Source: a virus
DNA length: 64,000 nucleotides
Strand: one strand, 5' to 3'
Virus record (IMG/VR): IMGVR_UViG_3300042482_001026
Location: 1 to 64,000 of that record
Positions 16,683-25,189 of this stretch are shown piece after piece; positions within the stretch are counted from its first letter, which is position 1, and each line of letters begins with the position of its first letter. Both the position numbers and the translations under genes were made by a program. The notes below the pieces were generated by a model, which worked only from the letters and a program-made list of their open reading frames with translations, did no database searches and was not told the DNA's origin.

Positions 16683-17735
16683 CTAAGGAACAAGTAACTC
16701 GCACCATGCGTCGGCAAAAACCGTAGAATTTTCAATGGAGCGTGTTGCCATTGTCTCAAAAATCTGTTCTTGCGCAAACGCTAACGATGCGTATTTGACA
16801 AAGTTTGACGTGTCATTAATTGCGGAAGGCGCTTGCATCCAATTTGTTTTAATATCGCATGGCACCAAAACGCCTGTCTCGTCGGTTTTGATAATGTCGC
16901 TATAAGGCGGAATGTCCCACGCTAATACAGGACAACCACACGTAGTAGCCAATGTCGCAAATGCTCCAAAATTAGATTTACGTGACGGGAACCATACCCA
17001 ATCGTGTGCATGAAAATGCGTTGCAAGTTCGTCTAATTTGGGCATTGGTTGCATAACGAACCGCGTCGGTAAATCTCGCAACATGCTCTTAAGGGTTTGC
17101 TTGTCTGTAGGTGCAAAGTTTTTAGTACACAACAATGTAAATTCTAGATTGGAGTGTAAGTTCAATAACTCATCAATCGCTGACAACATGAATCCCGCTG
17201 AATTGCTGATAGCATCTGAATCCGCTACCACACAAATTCGTCTGATGTTTTTGCGGACGTGTCCCGTTCGCTTTGTAATCGGCGATCTAACATCCCACGG
17301 CACTGTCAATAACTTCTTAGTACGCGTCTTACCGTAAACACATTGTGTAAACGTTTTTTTAATTGAGGGTGTCGGCACAACGCAATAATCAAAAAAGGAT
17401 CGTATTGTTTCTACGGATTCCAGTCGCGTGGATTGCCATAAAGGTACAAGGATTTGATTGCATTTTTTAGACACGGAGCGCCGATAATGTTGAGTCATTG
17501 TAATAAAATCATGATCGACACCCATGTGTACGATCGTTGTAGCTGACAGTATAGCCGGCAACACATTTACGCGAGATAACACGTGCGCATCCCAGAAAGA
17601 TGATGCCACGCCAGATTTAGTACCCTGTGGTAAAATAAACACTTCTTGATTTGACATTTCCAAAGCAACTTGCGCCACACGCAACGCCGCATATGTGGTT
17701 TCATCTCGGCGATAGGGCGTGTAGATATAAATCAT
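16683..17735 (-). CDS. GT4-like glycosyltransferase (GT-B fold)
   Basis: A 350-aa protein with a GT-B layout. The C-terminal domain holds IRRICVVADSDAISNSAGF as the first strand-loop, then TLLCTKNF, and WFPSRKSNFGAFATLATTCGCPVLAWDIPPYSDII, the donor-binding region of GT4. The conserved acidic residue normally found before FG (E..FG) is missing here (KSNFG), so donor choice or activity may differ. I start it at the ATG at 17735, which makes an ATGA overlap with the upstream gene; the longer frame begins at TTG 17747. Confidence 0.7.
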   Translation of the reverse strand: MIYIYTPYRRDETTYAALRVAQVALEMSNQEVFILPQGTKSGVASSFWDAHVLSRVNVLPAILSATTIVHMGVDHDFITMTQHYRRSVSKKCNQILVPLWQSTRLESVETIRSFFDYCVVPTPSIKKTFTQCVYGKTRTKKLLTVPWDVRSPITKRTGHVRKNIRRICVVADSDAISNSAGFMLSAIDELLNLHSNLEFTLLCTKNFAPTDKQTLKSMLRDLPTRFVMQPMPKLDELATHFHAHDWVWFPSRKSNFGAFATLATTCGCPVLAWDIPPYSDIIKTDETGVLVPCDIKTNWMQAPSAINDTSNFVKYASLAFAQEQIFETMATRSIENSTVFADAWCELLVP

Positions 17736-18538
17736 AGTCGCGTCCAATCGCCTTTGTTGTATCTCGGGCCGCGCGTGACAGACCTGTAATGAAACACGTA
17801 GCTCGATAAAGCTATGCCTGATTTTAAACCAAGCTTATGCCAACGCGATTGTAACTCATACTCTTGTAACGTCATAGCCGGGGTAGGGTTAGGCTGGCCT
17901 TTACTGTTAAAAGGGTTTACATCTCTAAAAGGTTGTTCAGGCGCATACATATTCTTTTCCCATGTGCTTGCCTTGGCCATCATGCAAAAACCGTTGATTG
18001 ATGCCACTTTTACTTTGGTTGCTTGTTTGGCGAGTAATTCTAGTTGTACATCATCCATGTTTGTTGCGTCGGGACCCCGATATGTTTCAGCATAATGTTT
18101 AACGAATTGTTCGTCTTCTGTTCCGGGAGCATTGGTGACGGGACCGACTAATTGCACACGATCAGCGCGTAACGCCGATACCATGCCATTGTCGTAATTT
18201 TTAGGGAAAACAACGTCACTGTTAGTTACACAGATAAAAGAAAACCGGGTATCGCGCAATGCCGCCATGATCCCGGCATTCCACGTTTTAGTAAGACCCA
18301 TGTTTTGGCGATTTACAATCAAACGCATGCGCGTCGGATACCGTTCCATAAGATTGCGCACAATCGTATTAGGTATGTGCACATCACGACTTATAGTTTC
18401 ATGGAAGTCAGGACTGGCATCGTCTACCAGATAGACATGCGTCTCTACGTGAGCCGCAGCTTCGATCGCTGAAGTGATCGCAAGCGCGGCATACTCAAAT
18501 TTTCCGTACGTGGGGACGATAACACATAGCCGATCCAT
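17732..18538 (-). CDS. family 2 glycosyltransferase
   Basis: A 268-aa GT2 enzyme with clear motifs: LCVIVPTYGKFEYAALAI start, VYLVDDASPDF (about 34-44), NMGLTKTWNAGIMAA (about 94-108) and FICVTNSDVVFPKNYD (about 116-131) as the metal-binding strand in its NSD variant. The C-terminus ends WHKLGLKSGIALSSYVFHYRS, the conserved acceptor-side histidine region. It is coupled to the GT4-like gene and separated from the main sugar cluster by the tubulin genes, so it may serve a different glycan. Confidence 0.85.
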   Translation of the reverse strand: MDRLCVIVPTYGKFEYAALAITSAIEAAAHVETHVYLVDDASPDFHETISRDVHIPNTIVRNLMERYPTRMRLIVNRQNMGLTKTWNAGIMAALRDTRFSFICVTNSDVVFPKNYDNGMVSALRADRVQLVGPVTNAPGTEDEQFVKHYAETYRGPDATNMDDVQLELLAKQATKVKVASINGFCMMAKASTWEKNMYAPEQPFRDVNPFNSKGQPNPTPAMTLQEYELQSRWHKLGLKSGIALSSYVFHYRSVTRGPRYNKGDWTRL

Positions 18539-18556
18539 AAGTTCGTCCCTTAATTA

Positions 18557-20446
18557 TTACCTGCGACGGCCGAACAACCCACGGCGTTGTTGCGGTTGCG
18601 GTGGGCTGAAATAAGGATTTTGTTGCGGTAGCGCACGTGGCTGGTATTGCGATGGCGGCAACGCTTGACCCGGAATGCGCGGAGGTGCTTCTGCCGGTGG
18701 CTCCGCAGTTTGCGGGGGAAGAATGGTTTGCGGGGGAAGAATGCTGTCGGCAAAAGGGTCAATTCCGTCAAATGCTTTTTGCGTTTCCGTAAGACCCGGT
18801 AAATTTGGATCTGGCTGGAAATTATCAGCATTTGGCAAATCTTTAAAAATGTCCCGTGGCGGTACGCGAAGAGGATCTTGCCCCGTTACACGCGGTGGCA
18901 CTGCTGCCGCAGGCGGTCCTACGGGATTTTGTGGGCCAACAAAATCAGGATGACTCGGATCATTTTTACGATTTAAATTTAAATCATCCATAGGAAGTTT
19001 GTCGTCAAAATCTATAGGCGCCGCAGGTGTGGTATCATAATCTGGATGTCCCGGATATGGCGTCGAATCACCCGGATCTCCCGGGAACGGACCAACATTT
19101 TCAACTTCTTTTCGTCGTTTTTGTTGCTCAGCAAACGCTTTTGGATTTTTTCTTGGGCCGTAGTCCGGCGGTGTTGGCGCCGGTTTTGGCTGTTCAGGCG
19201 GATACATATCTGCGTTAACACCCTCCCGAAGCGAAGCAATCTCTTCTGGTGTTTTACCTTCTAATAAATTTGGATCATTTGCATCATATGTTGGTTTTGG
19301 AGCAGGTGCTTGTGGTGCTGGCGCAGGTGCTTTTGCTGCTGGAGCAGGTGCTTTTGCTGCTGGAGCAGGTGCTTGTGCTTGTCCCGCCGGCGTGCGCGGA
19401 AGTAATCTAGGATGTGACGTTTGTTGCGTTGGCTGCGGGAGCGCCCTAGCTACGGCACTACCGGCAGCGCCACCAAGACCTCCTGCACCGCCACCTCCGC
19501 CGCCTCCGCCGCCTTGGCCACCACCGCCATAATTGTAGCCGCCAAAACCACCGCCGCCCCGTGGCGCATTAGTACTTGTAAATGAGTCTATTACAGGCGG
19601 GACGTAATCTGTACCGGGTATCGGCGGAATAGTACCTACTTCATACGGCATTATAAACGGTTGAAGTTGTTTTCTGCGGACTTCTGCGGATTGCATGTGA
19701 AATAGATTGAGAGGATTATTCATATCAATCGGGTGCTTTTGTTTCGGTGTGGCACCAGCAAAGTTTTTATATTGCGTTGGTTGTGGTCCGCCCGGCCAAG
19801 TTAACGGTTGGCCGTTAAAATACATTTGCCCTTGATGTTCATATATTTGCCCTTGCGGGTGTGGCTGTTGTTGCTGTTGTTGCGGTACTTGCGCTGAAAT
19901 TTGCTGTTGTCCTGCACCGGGCTGTGGTGGCACAGGTCCGGGCTGTGGTTGCGGCTGTGGAGCTTGTGCTCTGGCAGCACTTTCTCGAATTTTATTTGTA
20001 AATTGATCTACAGCGTTATTGGTACCGGCGCCTATTTGATTTATAGCGGTATTGGTACCGGCGCCTATTTGCCCCAACGCATCAGTAATTGGATTCTGGA
20101 ATCCCCCCTGTTTGGGCTGTGGTTTTGGTGTCGGAGGCGGTGGTGGCGGTGTGTTGCCCGGAGTGTTAGACGGCGAATTGCCAATTTGACCACGGCGTTT
20201 TTGCGCGTCTGCTGCTGCTTGTTCGGCAGATGGGCCGGGTGGAGGCGGAGGGAGACCGCCTAATTCAGAACGCCGTTTTTGTGCGCCCGACGGATCTGCT
20301 GGCGGCTTTGGAGGAAAACCGCCAAGCCCACCACCAGCTGCTTGCTTTATAGCCGTAATCGCACCCAAATCAGCTGCGGTCTTTGCAACCGCAACCTGCC
20401 GACGCGCAATTTCAGCGCCAAGATCATAAGCAGTTATAATTTTCAA
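18557..20446 (-). CDS. Pro/Gln/Gly-rich virion-like protein, TTG start
   Basis: A 629-aa protein. The longest open frame reaches 20563 but overlaps the portal gene by 107 nt; the TTG at 20446-20444 sits 9 nt behind TTAGGAG just after the portal stop, so I start there (LKIITAYDLGAEIARRQ). Residues 1-40 are helical, then Pro/Gly/Gln-rich linkers, an ITDALGQIGAGTN module, a glycine run (about 320-345), APAPAAK repeats, PDFVGP motifs and a basic end RGLFGRRR. It shares modules with the 9128 product. Probably a virion or injected protein; low complexity prevents a family call. Confidence 0.6.
   Translation of the reverse strand: MKIITAYDLGAEIARRQVAVAKTAADLGAITAIKQAAGGGLGGFPPKPPADPSGAQKRRSELGGLPPPPPGPSAEQAAADAQKRRGQIGNSPSNTPGNTPPPPPPTPKPQPKQGGFQNPITDALGQIGAGTNTAINQIGAGTNNAVDQFTNKIRESAARAQAPQPQPQPGPVPPQPGAGQQQISAQVPQQQQQQPHPQGQIYEHQGQMYFNGQPLTWPGGPQPTQYKNFAGATPKQKHPIDMNNPLNLFHMQSAEVRRKQLQPFIMPYEVGTIPPIPGTDYVPPVIDSFTSTNAPRGGGGFGGYNYGGGGQGGGGGGGGGAGGLGGAAGSAVARALPQPTQQTSHPRLLPRTPAGQAQAPAPAAKAPAPAAKAPAPAPQAPAPKPTYDANDPNLLEGKTPEEIASLREGVNADMYPPEQPKPAPTPPDYGPRKNPKAFAEQQKRRKEVENVGPFPGDPGDSTPYPGHPDYDTTPAAPIDFDDKLPMDDLNLNRKNDPSHPDFVGPQNPVGPPAAAVPPRVTGQDPLRVPPRDIFKDLPNADNFQPDPNLPGLTETQKAFDGIDPFADSILPPQTILPPQTAEPPAEAPPRIPGQALPPSQYQPRALPQQNPYFSPPQPQQRRGLFGRRR
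19323..19372 (-). repeat. 21-bp tandem repeat
   Basis: Two exact 21-bp units (19323-19343 and 19344-19364) and a partial third encode the APAPAAK linker of the surrounding gene. Confidence 0.9.
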
Positions 20447-20456
20447 GGTAAGACTC

Positions 20457-22364
20457 CTAACCTGTTGGTTGCGCACCACTCGCCTGTCCCATAGCAGCAC
20501 TGTTGGCCGCCTGCGTCTTCGTATCGCGTCGCTTTTGTGCCATTCTCTCTTTGACCAGAGCATGCATTGTCGGATTAGATTGTTTCAATTTGCGCAGATC
20601 GGAATCTTTAACAGACTCCGGTTGTCCAAGCAATTGATCCGCCAGACTATCCGCAGCCGCCATCATATCCTGAGGCGTCTGTTGCGTGTTCTGTCCCATA
20701 GCTTGAACATACTGCGTAACCGGGCTTTGCTGCTGCGCCATGGCGTTGGGATCTTGTCCACCTTGAGGAGCGCCACCGCCTTGAGGAGGAGCACCGCCTT
20801 GAGGTTGATTAGGATCGCCTGCCTGACCCTTGGCAATCTGCTGAGCAAAGCCTTGTTGCTGCATCTCTTCTTGCATACGGGCTTGAATCTCGGATTGAAA
20901 GCGCGACTCTTCTCCCAGTTGCTTTTGTTCCTGTCTCCAATCATAACCCATGTCGCGCAAAACCGTAGTGCCAGACAACTGCTGTGACATCATCATTTGC
21001 GCAGCCATCATTTGCTTCTCAAGATTGTCAGCAATAGTGATGCGCTTGAGCGATGTCTTAACAGTCTCCCACGACTTAATGCGACTGATCTCTGTCGTCA
21101 ACCAACGCAAGAATCTATTGGCGTCATTTACCAAAGGATGATGCGTGGCTTCAAACAAACGCAATGCTACAGGCGCCGTTTGAAGTTGCAGACTTCCATT
21201 ATAAAGTTCAACGGGAGTACCGCAATCATTCAACAAGCGTTCGTAGCCTTGAGCAATTAATTCCGTTGGTGCCAGTTGCTTGGCATCGGCACCAAACATC
21301 TGGAAATTAACGGGAAACGGAAATACTTGAATTGAGGCGGGATCTCTGCGCCTACGCCTAATCATCTGCAAAGCTTGATTGCGAAAATCACCGCCGTCAT
21401 ATGTCATTAGCGGATCCATAGCTCCGCCTGACGGGCCACCTGCGCCTTGCCGTGGCTGAGGCGTGATAATCCTAAAAGGAATCACGTAGTCAAGAGCGAT
21501 GGCTTCGTTGAAACGATGAAGAACCTGCACGTACCAAATCTGCCTGAAGTTAGACAGCAACCGAGGAATACCCCAACCTCGGTTAATCATGCCTGACAAC
21601 GTTGGTTCTTTCATGTGAAAAATAGCATCAGGGTTAAACCTAAAAACCTGATTTAATTGCACGGCCTTTAGAACTTCTTGGTCCACACGCTCCAAATGAA
21701 ACAAAGAACCTTGGCGAATTTGTCTGCGGTAGTCTTCGGGGATACGCCAAATGTAATTCAAGTCTTCGGTGTAAAGATCATGCAGCAATTCAATTTCGTG
21801 GACGTTCCAATGCTTAACACGAATTTTACTTTCGTCTTTTTCGTCTTTGATTTTCCAAGGCCCACGATATGTTTCTTTACCTTTCTTGGCACATACAGGA
21901 CATGTGGCAACAAAATCAGGCATCTGCCAACTAAAATTAAATACTTTGTTTTCGTAGATTTCTTTGAGCGGCGCCTGATATCCACACTTAGGGCAACTAA
22001 GAAAACGTTTGAAAGGTACAACGATACTGCAAAAACCATTACCGTAACACATGCGATTGCGCAAAGCTGTTTGAATCTCACCAATGATGTTCATATCATC
22101 GCGTAAGTATTCTTCCCACTTTTCGCGCTCATCATCCGAGGCTTCCTCAATGACAACATCAGTAAGGAAATAACTGATGATGCGTTCCATGGCCATACGG
22201 TAAGTGCCATGGTAATTCCAAATAAACTCACACCAGTACAAAGCCGATCTAATGTTCTGAGGAATAGAGAGACTGGCTACGTCCATGAATGGATCGGGAA
22301 ACTCGGCACCACCGCCAAGTCCCGAGAAACGTGTAAACTGCCCGCGCATTAACGCCGAAGTCAT
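20457..22364 (-). CDS. portal-like protein
   Basis: A 635-aa protein. IRSALYWCEFIWNYHGTYRMAMERI is a typical portal helix region; ERIISYFLTDVVIE, EIQTALRNRMCYGNGFCSIVVPF and RFNPDAIFHMKEPTL follow. FRQIWYVQVLHRFNEAIALDYVIPFRI is the stem/wing region, and LSGTTVLRDMGYDWRQEQKQL resembles the late clip-to-crown helix of large-phage portals. Residues near 123-160 have two CxxC pairs (CPKCGY, CPVCAKK) that may bind zinc, an unusual insertion. The C-terminal 120 residues are Gln/Pro/Gly-rich. It would form the dodecameric ring at one capsid vertex. The call rests on overall layout and neighbours, not on a catalytic motif. Confidence 0.7.
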   Translation of the reverse strand: MTSALMRGQFTRFSGLGGGAEFPDPFMDVASLSIPQNIRSALYWCEFIWNYHGTYRMAMERIISYFLTDVVIEEASDDEREKWEEYLRDDMNIIGEIQTALRNRMCYGNGFCSIVVPFKRFLSCPKCGYQAPLKEIYENKVFNFSWQMPDFVATCPVCAKKGKETYRGPWKIKDEKDESKIRVKHWNVHEIELLHDLYTEDLNYIWRIPEDYRRQIRQGSLFHLERVDQEVLKAVQLNQVFRFNPDAIFHMKEPTLSGMINRGWGIPRLLSNFRQIWYVQVLHRFNEAIALDYVIPFRIITPQPRQGAGGPSGGAMDPLMTYDGGDFRNQALQMIRRRRRDPASIQVFPFPVNFQMFGADAKQLAPTELIAQGYERLLNDCGTPVELYNGSLQLQTAPVALRLFEATHHPLVNDANRFLRWLTTEISRIKSWETVKTSLKRITIADNLEKQMMAAQMMMSQQLSGTTVLRDMGYDWRQEQKQLGEESRFQSEIQARMQEEMQQQGFAQQIAKGQAGDPNQPQGGAPPQGGGAPQGGQDPNAMAQQQSPVTQYVQAMGQNTQQTPQDMMAAADSLADQLLGQPESVKDSDLRKLKQSNPTMHALVKERMAQKRRDTKTQAANSAAMGQASGAQPTG

Positions 22365-22392
22365 GCTGCGATTCCTTGTAAGTGCTTATTGC

Positions 22393-22569
22393 TTATTTAC
22401 GGCGAAAGGCATCCGCAGCTTCATCTGCCAGACGTGAGGCGATATGCCGATCATGAATATCTTCGGCCTGTTTTTCAGTAGAACAGGCGCCAGTGCATTT
22501 ACCCGAGCAACCCTTTTCGACCGGGCTGTCGGGTGTCTGTTCTGTAATAATACCGCGTTTTTCGATCAT
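22393..22569 (-). CDS. 58-aa protein with C-x3-C-x3-C motif
   Basis: A short gene between the portal and the 22581 gene. The ATG at 22569 follows CGGAG by 7 nt and lies just after the stop at 22581. The protein starts MIEKRGIITEQTPDSPVEKG, has CSGKCTGAC in the middle (21-29) and ends with a charged helix (EDIHDRHIASRLADEAADAF). Three closely spaced cysteines could bind metal or form disulfides. Function unknown. Confidence 0.6.
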   Translation of the reverse strand: MIEKRGIITEQTPDSPVEKGCSGKCTGACSTEKQAEDIHDRHIASRLADEAADAFRRK

Positions 22570-22580
22570 GACAAACTCCG

Positions 22581-23666
22581 TTAGCCGTTGTCTTCCTCTG
22601 AATCATCTTTATCTACTGTAACAAGGATGACGCAGTCAAACACACCAAACGCAAACTTAAGGCCAAAATACTTGGTGTCGTAGATCTTATCTTTCTCTTT
22701 AAGCTTATTGGGCTTAGGCGCTGGTACAACGACTTTAAGAGGTAAACCTTCAGGATGAGTTTCAGAGCTGTAAGGAGGACAGAACTGTTGGCCGTCAGCA
22801 TAACGTGTGTCATACACAAGGACCACACAACCGTCACCCGTAAAAATACCGTGGAACCAAGTAGACATAGAACCAAAACCGGGCAATTCAATAAACACTT
22901 GCGTTTTGGCTTTTTGAGGCGTTGGTCCAACAACAAAGGGAATTTCCAACGCTTCGTAACCCATACTGGCACTTACGTCTGGTGCGGCTTCTGACATGAC
23001 AGGCTCCTCAGGTTTAACGGTCTTCGTAACAGGGGCAGGCGTAGGTTCATTGCGAGTCAGATTTGTGTGCATCATAGACGTCAGTTGAGATACCTGAGCC
23101 ATGAGTTGCGCAATGATAAGTTGATTGGGGTCTTGTTTGGCGCCAAGAGGAGGAAGGACAGGTTCTTCCGCAGGCGCAGCCGAAGCTACAGTTCTTTGAG
23201 TAACGATAGGGTTTGAGGGAATAGCGTAAGATTGCATGGGAGTGCCTTCCATGTCAGCACGCGGAACAACGTAGCTGCCGGGCATCAAAGGATTAGAACG
23301 AAGGGGTTCCATAGCTTTCTTTTCCGGTAATTTTTGAGCTGTGCTTAATTCAGAATAAATCTTAAACGGGTCTTCACTGCCGTGTTTGGCGTAAATCTTT
23401 TCGTAGTTTTTTTTATCTATGTTGGCCAAGTCAACAACAATGTTGCCGCCTTTTTCATCAGGATCAATACACACAACGTCAGGAACGTTGTGGTCAAAGC
23501 CTTTACTGCGTCCGTCATTTTTGCCATATGAGCCGGGAATAACAGCATAATCACCCGTAACACCACCACCCAACAAATACCTTTGTCTTTCGTCGGGCTG
23601 ATGGTAATGCGCGTCGTCTGGCGTGAAGCGTTTAGTACCTTCGGGTAATACCATCGGATTGGACAT
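22581..23666 (-). CDS. unknown protein, virion region
   Basis: A 361-aa protein. I start it at the ATG at 23666 (MSNPMVLPEGTKRF), which has GAGGTGG just upstream; the open frame continues to 23876 but passes through the terminator at 23754-23798. Residues 1-130 are polar, 130-225 Pro/Ala-rich linker with a Gln/Met helix (QLIIAQLMAQVSQLTSMM), and 225-350 a beta-rich domain (ALEIPFVVGPTPQ, QVFIELPGFGSMS, GCVVLVYDTRYAD). A trailing acidic end DKDDSEEDNG follows. No family recognised. Position before the portal suggests a virion or assembly protein. Confidence 0.6.
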   Translation of the reverse strand: MSNPMVLPEGTKRFTPDDAHYHQPDERQRYLLGGGVTGDYAVIPGSYGKNDGRSKGFDHNVPDVVCIDPDEKGGNIVVDLANIDKKNYEKIYAKHGSEDPFKIYSELSTAQKLPEKKAMEPLRSNPLMPGSYVVPRADMEGTPMQSYAIPSNPIVTQRTVASAAPAEEPVLPPLGAKQDPNQLIIAQLMAQVSQLTSMMHTNLTRNEPTPAPVTKTVKPEEPVMSEAAPDVSASMGYEALEIPFVVGPTPQKAKTQVFIELPGFGSMSTWFHGIFTGDGCVVLVYDTRYADGQQFCPPYSSETHPEGLPLKVVVPAPKPNKLKEKDKIYDTKYFGLKFAFGVFDCVILVTVDKDDSEEDNG

Positions 23667-23753
23667 GGCCACCTCGTGGAAATAGGGGTTTGTGCAAGTG
23701 TAGGAAAGGAAAGGATTAGTTACAAGTTCGATTAACAAAAGTCTCTGATAGCT

Positions 23754-23798
23754 AAAAAAAAGACCAAGCCACCCGGGAACGCCCCGGACAGCTTGGTC
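23754..23798 (-). terminator. intrinsic terminator after the 78-aa gene
   Basis: On the minus strand GACCAAGC pairs with GCTTGGTC (23791-23798 with 23762-23769), enclosing a second stem CCGGG/CCCGG, followed directly by eight T residues (complement of 23754-23761). It lies 6 nt after the stop of the 23804 gene. Confidence 0.9.
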
Positions 23799-23803
23799 AA
23801 ATT

Positions 23804-24040
23804 TTATTTGGACGCCGTTACGGCGTCCAGCGTCCGAAGGACGAGCTTTGAATATTGCCCAAACCTGTTCCGCCATACCACTTCACCGGGGCCAAAGGCC
23901 CCAAGGCATTCGGCAAAAACTTCGGCCGCTTTGGTGGCTTCAGCGGGGCTGGCCGTAGCCAGCTCGCTGATTCCAAGACCGGTGACCATTTTGGTCACGC
24001 GGTCCGCCGCCAAAACCGACGATACGAATTCAGTTTGCAT
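23804..24040 (-). CDS. 78-aa unknown protein in a GC-rich, hairpin-dense unit
   Basis: I start it at the ATG at 24040 (MQTEFVSSVLAADRVTKM), which has GGAGG 8 nt upstream. It is helical and Ala/Glu-rich (ASPAEATKAAEVFAECLGAF) with no motif. Unusual at the DNA level: GC-rich relative to its neighbours, and full of short perfect stem-loops (for example 23810-23828, 23888-23902, 23948-23963, 23982-23998). It has its own promoter-like element at 24097 and an intrinsic terminator at 23754, so it is a one-gene transcription unit. Function unknown; see the findings. Confidence 0.6.
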   Translation of the reverse strand: MQTEFVSSVLAADRVTKMVTGLGISELATASPAEATKAAEVFAECLGAFGPGEVVWRNRFGQYSKLVLRTLDAVTASK

Positions 24041-24096
24041 CGTGCGTCCTCCACCAAACAACGGCTTACGCCGGCACAGCTAAACCGCTGTACATG

Positions 24097-24107
24097 TTAT
24101 ATGACGC
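24097..24107 (-). promoter_or_regulatory. promoter-like element GCGTCATATAA
   Basis: The minus-strand sequence GCGTCATATAA lies 57 nt before the start of the 23804 gene and is nearly repeated (GCGTCATATTA) 62 nt before the start of the 24428 gene. Between it and the start are two small hairpins (24062-24073 and 24076-24091) and the GGAGG site. Because each gene has its own terminator, each needs its own promoter, and this element is the only shared sequence. Whether a host or phage polymerase uses it is unknown. Confidence 0.4.
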
Positions 24108-24122
24108 AATTTTGCCTTGAAT

Positions 24123-24350
24123 TTAGGCAGGCTTGAAAGGTAGCCAATCGTCTGTATTCGAGTTCCAGCGCAGTGCTTCTTTGGTGGCAGTTAACACGTG
24201 ATTGACCGTACAGTAATTAACGGCACCGCATTTACATGACTTTGAAAAACAGTCATAAGTATTTTCATGCTCCTTACAGTCAGGAGCAATAACAACTTTC
24301 ATACAAACGGTACAACGGATAACCACGGTATATTCCTCGTGTCCGCACAT
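24123..24350 (-). CDS. 75-aa cysteine-rich protein
   Basis: I start it at the ATG at 24350 because the longer frame to 24428 runs through a terminator. The protein has nine cysteines: MCGHEEYTVVIRCTVCMKVV, then CKEHENTYDCFSKSCKCGAVNYC. The spacing CxxC, CxH and CxC suggests one or two zinc sites. GC content is low, unlike the two genes on each side. It has no obvious promoter between the terminator at 24382 and its start, so it may depend on read-through. Function unknown. Confidence 0.5.
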   Translation of the reverse strand: MCGHEEYTVVIRCTVCMKVVIAPDCKEHENTYDCFSKSCKCGAVNYCTVNHVLTATKEALRWNSNTDDWLPFKPA

Positions 24351-24381
24351 TCTAAGCTCAACAATAATTTCTGCAATAGTT

Positions 24382-24421
24382 AAAAAAAAGACCACGCCCA
24401 GCCCTAAGGCCAGACGTGGTC
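24382..24421 (-). terminator. intrinsic terminator after the 24428 gene
   Basis: On the minus strand GACCACG pairs with CGTGGTC (24415-24421 with 24390-24396), with a further GGCC/GGCT-type inner stem, and is followed by eight T residues (24382-24389). It begins 7 nt after the stop of the 24428 gene. It is built like the terminator at 23754 and also opens with GACCA. Confidence 0.9.
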
Positions 24422-24427
24422 TCTGCA

Positions 24428-25189
24428 TTACGCCAACATGTCTGGCGGGAACGCCAAACTAATTTTTAGCCCGTGTGGGTATTCCACCCACTCTTTGCTG
24501 TCCCACCTTTCTCCGGTGGACAACGGAGTTAGGACGAAGGCTTGCGCCTCCTCCAAGTAGTTATCCACCTGCCCCTCTCCGAGGAGGTGTGTAACCTCGT
24601 AGGCTACACTACCATCCGACATCGCTGTCGGAATTGGAGACTTGATGTCCCGGAGCGCCGCAAAGGCGCCCACAAACGGATTGAGCAGGACTGAGTCCTG
24701 CTGCAAGATCAGATCGATCTTGCGCAATTGGCCGCGCACAACAAGGGCCATGTCGGCCCATGACCTGCGCCCAGCGGCGCAAGCCGCCGTGGTCATGGCA
24801 ACATCCACCGCCACGGCAGCGGTGAACGACGCAGCGTCGTCCGCCGCGCACTGCGCGGCTGGCATCCCCCTCAAAGGGAAAACGCTTTCGGTGGCATTGA
24901 TGCCACCAACAACACCTGCCCCGAAGGGCAAGATCCGCGCCACGGTGGCGCTGGGAGTGCAATCTCCCAACGCCCCGTCAAGGTAATTGGGCGGTACGTC
25001 TTGTACCACCAGCCATTGCCCTTTTAGCACAAAGTGCCGATCCTCAATGACCGTCACCTCCTCTGCCAAAAGAGCAACTCCAACATTCCCTCGAAACTTG
25101 GTAGCCACACCTACTCGGTTTTTCGGCATCGTGGCATTGTGCCACTTTGCGAGAGCTAGGATGTTGTCGATATTGCTAGCAGTAGTCAT
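24428..25189 (-). CDS. 253-aa unknown protein in a GC-rich, hairpin-saturated unit
   Basis: Started at the ATG at 25189 (MTTASNIDNILALAKW), which has TGGAGG 6 nt upstream, the same site as in the 23804 gene. The protein has a beta-rich first third (GVALLAEEVTVIED, FVLKGQWLVVQDV), an Ala-rich middle with four cysteines spread through it (AAQCAADDAASFTAAVAVDV), and a mixed C-terminal third ending HGLKISLAFPPDMLA. No motif recognised. GC content is roughly 58-65% in places versus about 43-48% nearby. The mRNA would fold into a chain of short hairpins, including one at 25216-25236 before the start. It is a one-gene unit with promoter-like element and terminator, likely strongly expressed. Confidence 0.6.
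   Translation of the reverse strand: MTTASNIDNILALAKWHNATMPKNRVGVATKFRGNVGVALLAEEVTVIEDRHFVLKGQWLVVQDVPPNYLDGALGDCTPSATVARILPFGAGVVGGINATESVFPLRGMPAAQCAADDAASFTAAVAVDVAMTTAACAAGRRSWADMALVVRGQLRKIDLILQQDSVLLNPFVGAFAALRDIKSPIPTAMSDGSVAYEVTHLLGEGQVDNYLEEAQAFVLTPLSTGERWDSKEWVEYPHGLKISLAFPPDMLA

Noticed and set aside
23667-23876. Extension of the 22581 gene to 23876
   Set aside because: The extension runs through an intrinsic terminator and overlaps the 78-aa gene; the ATG at 23666 has a strong ribosome-binding site.
24609-24986. Long alternative frames on both strands of the GC-rich gene
   Set aside because: GC-rich sequence leaves few stops in all frames; the frame with TGGAGG, terminator and balanced composition is the gene.
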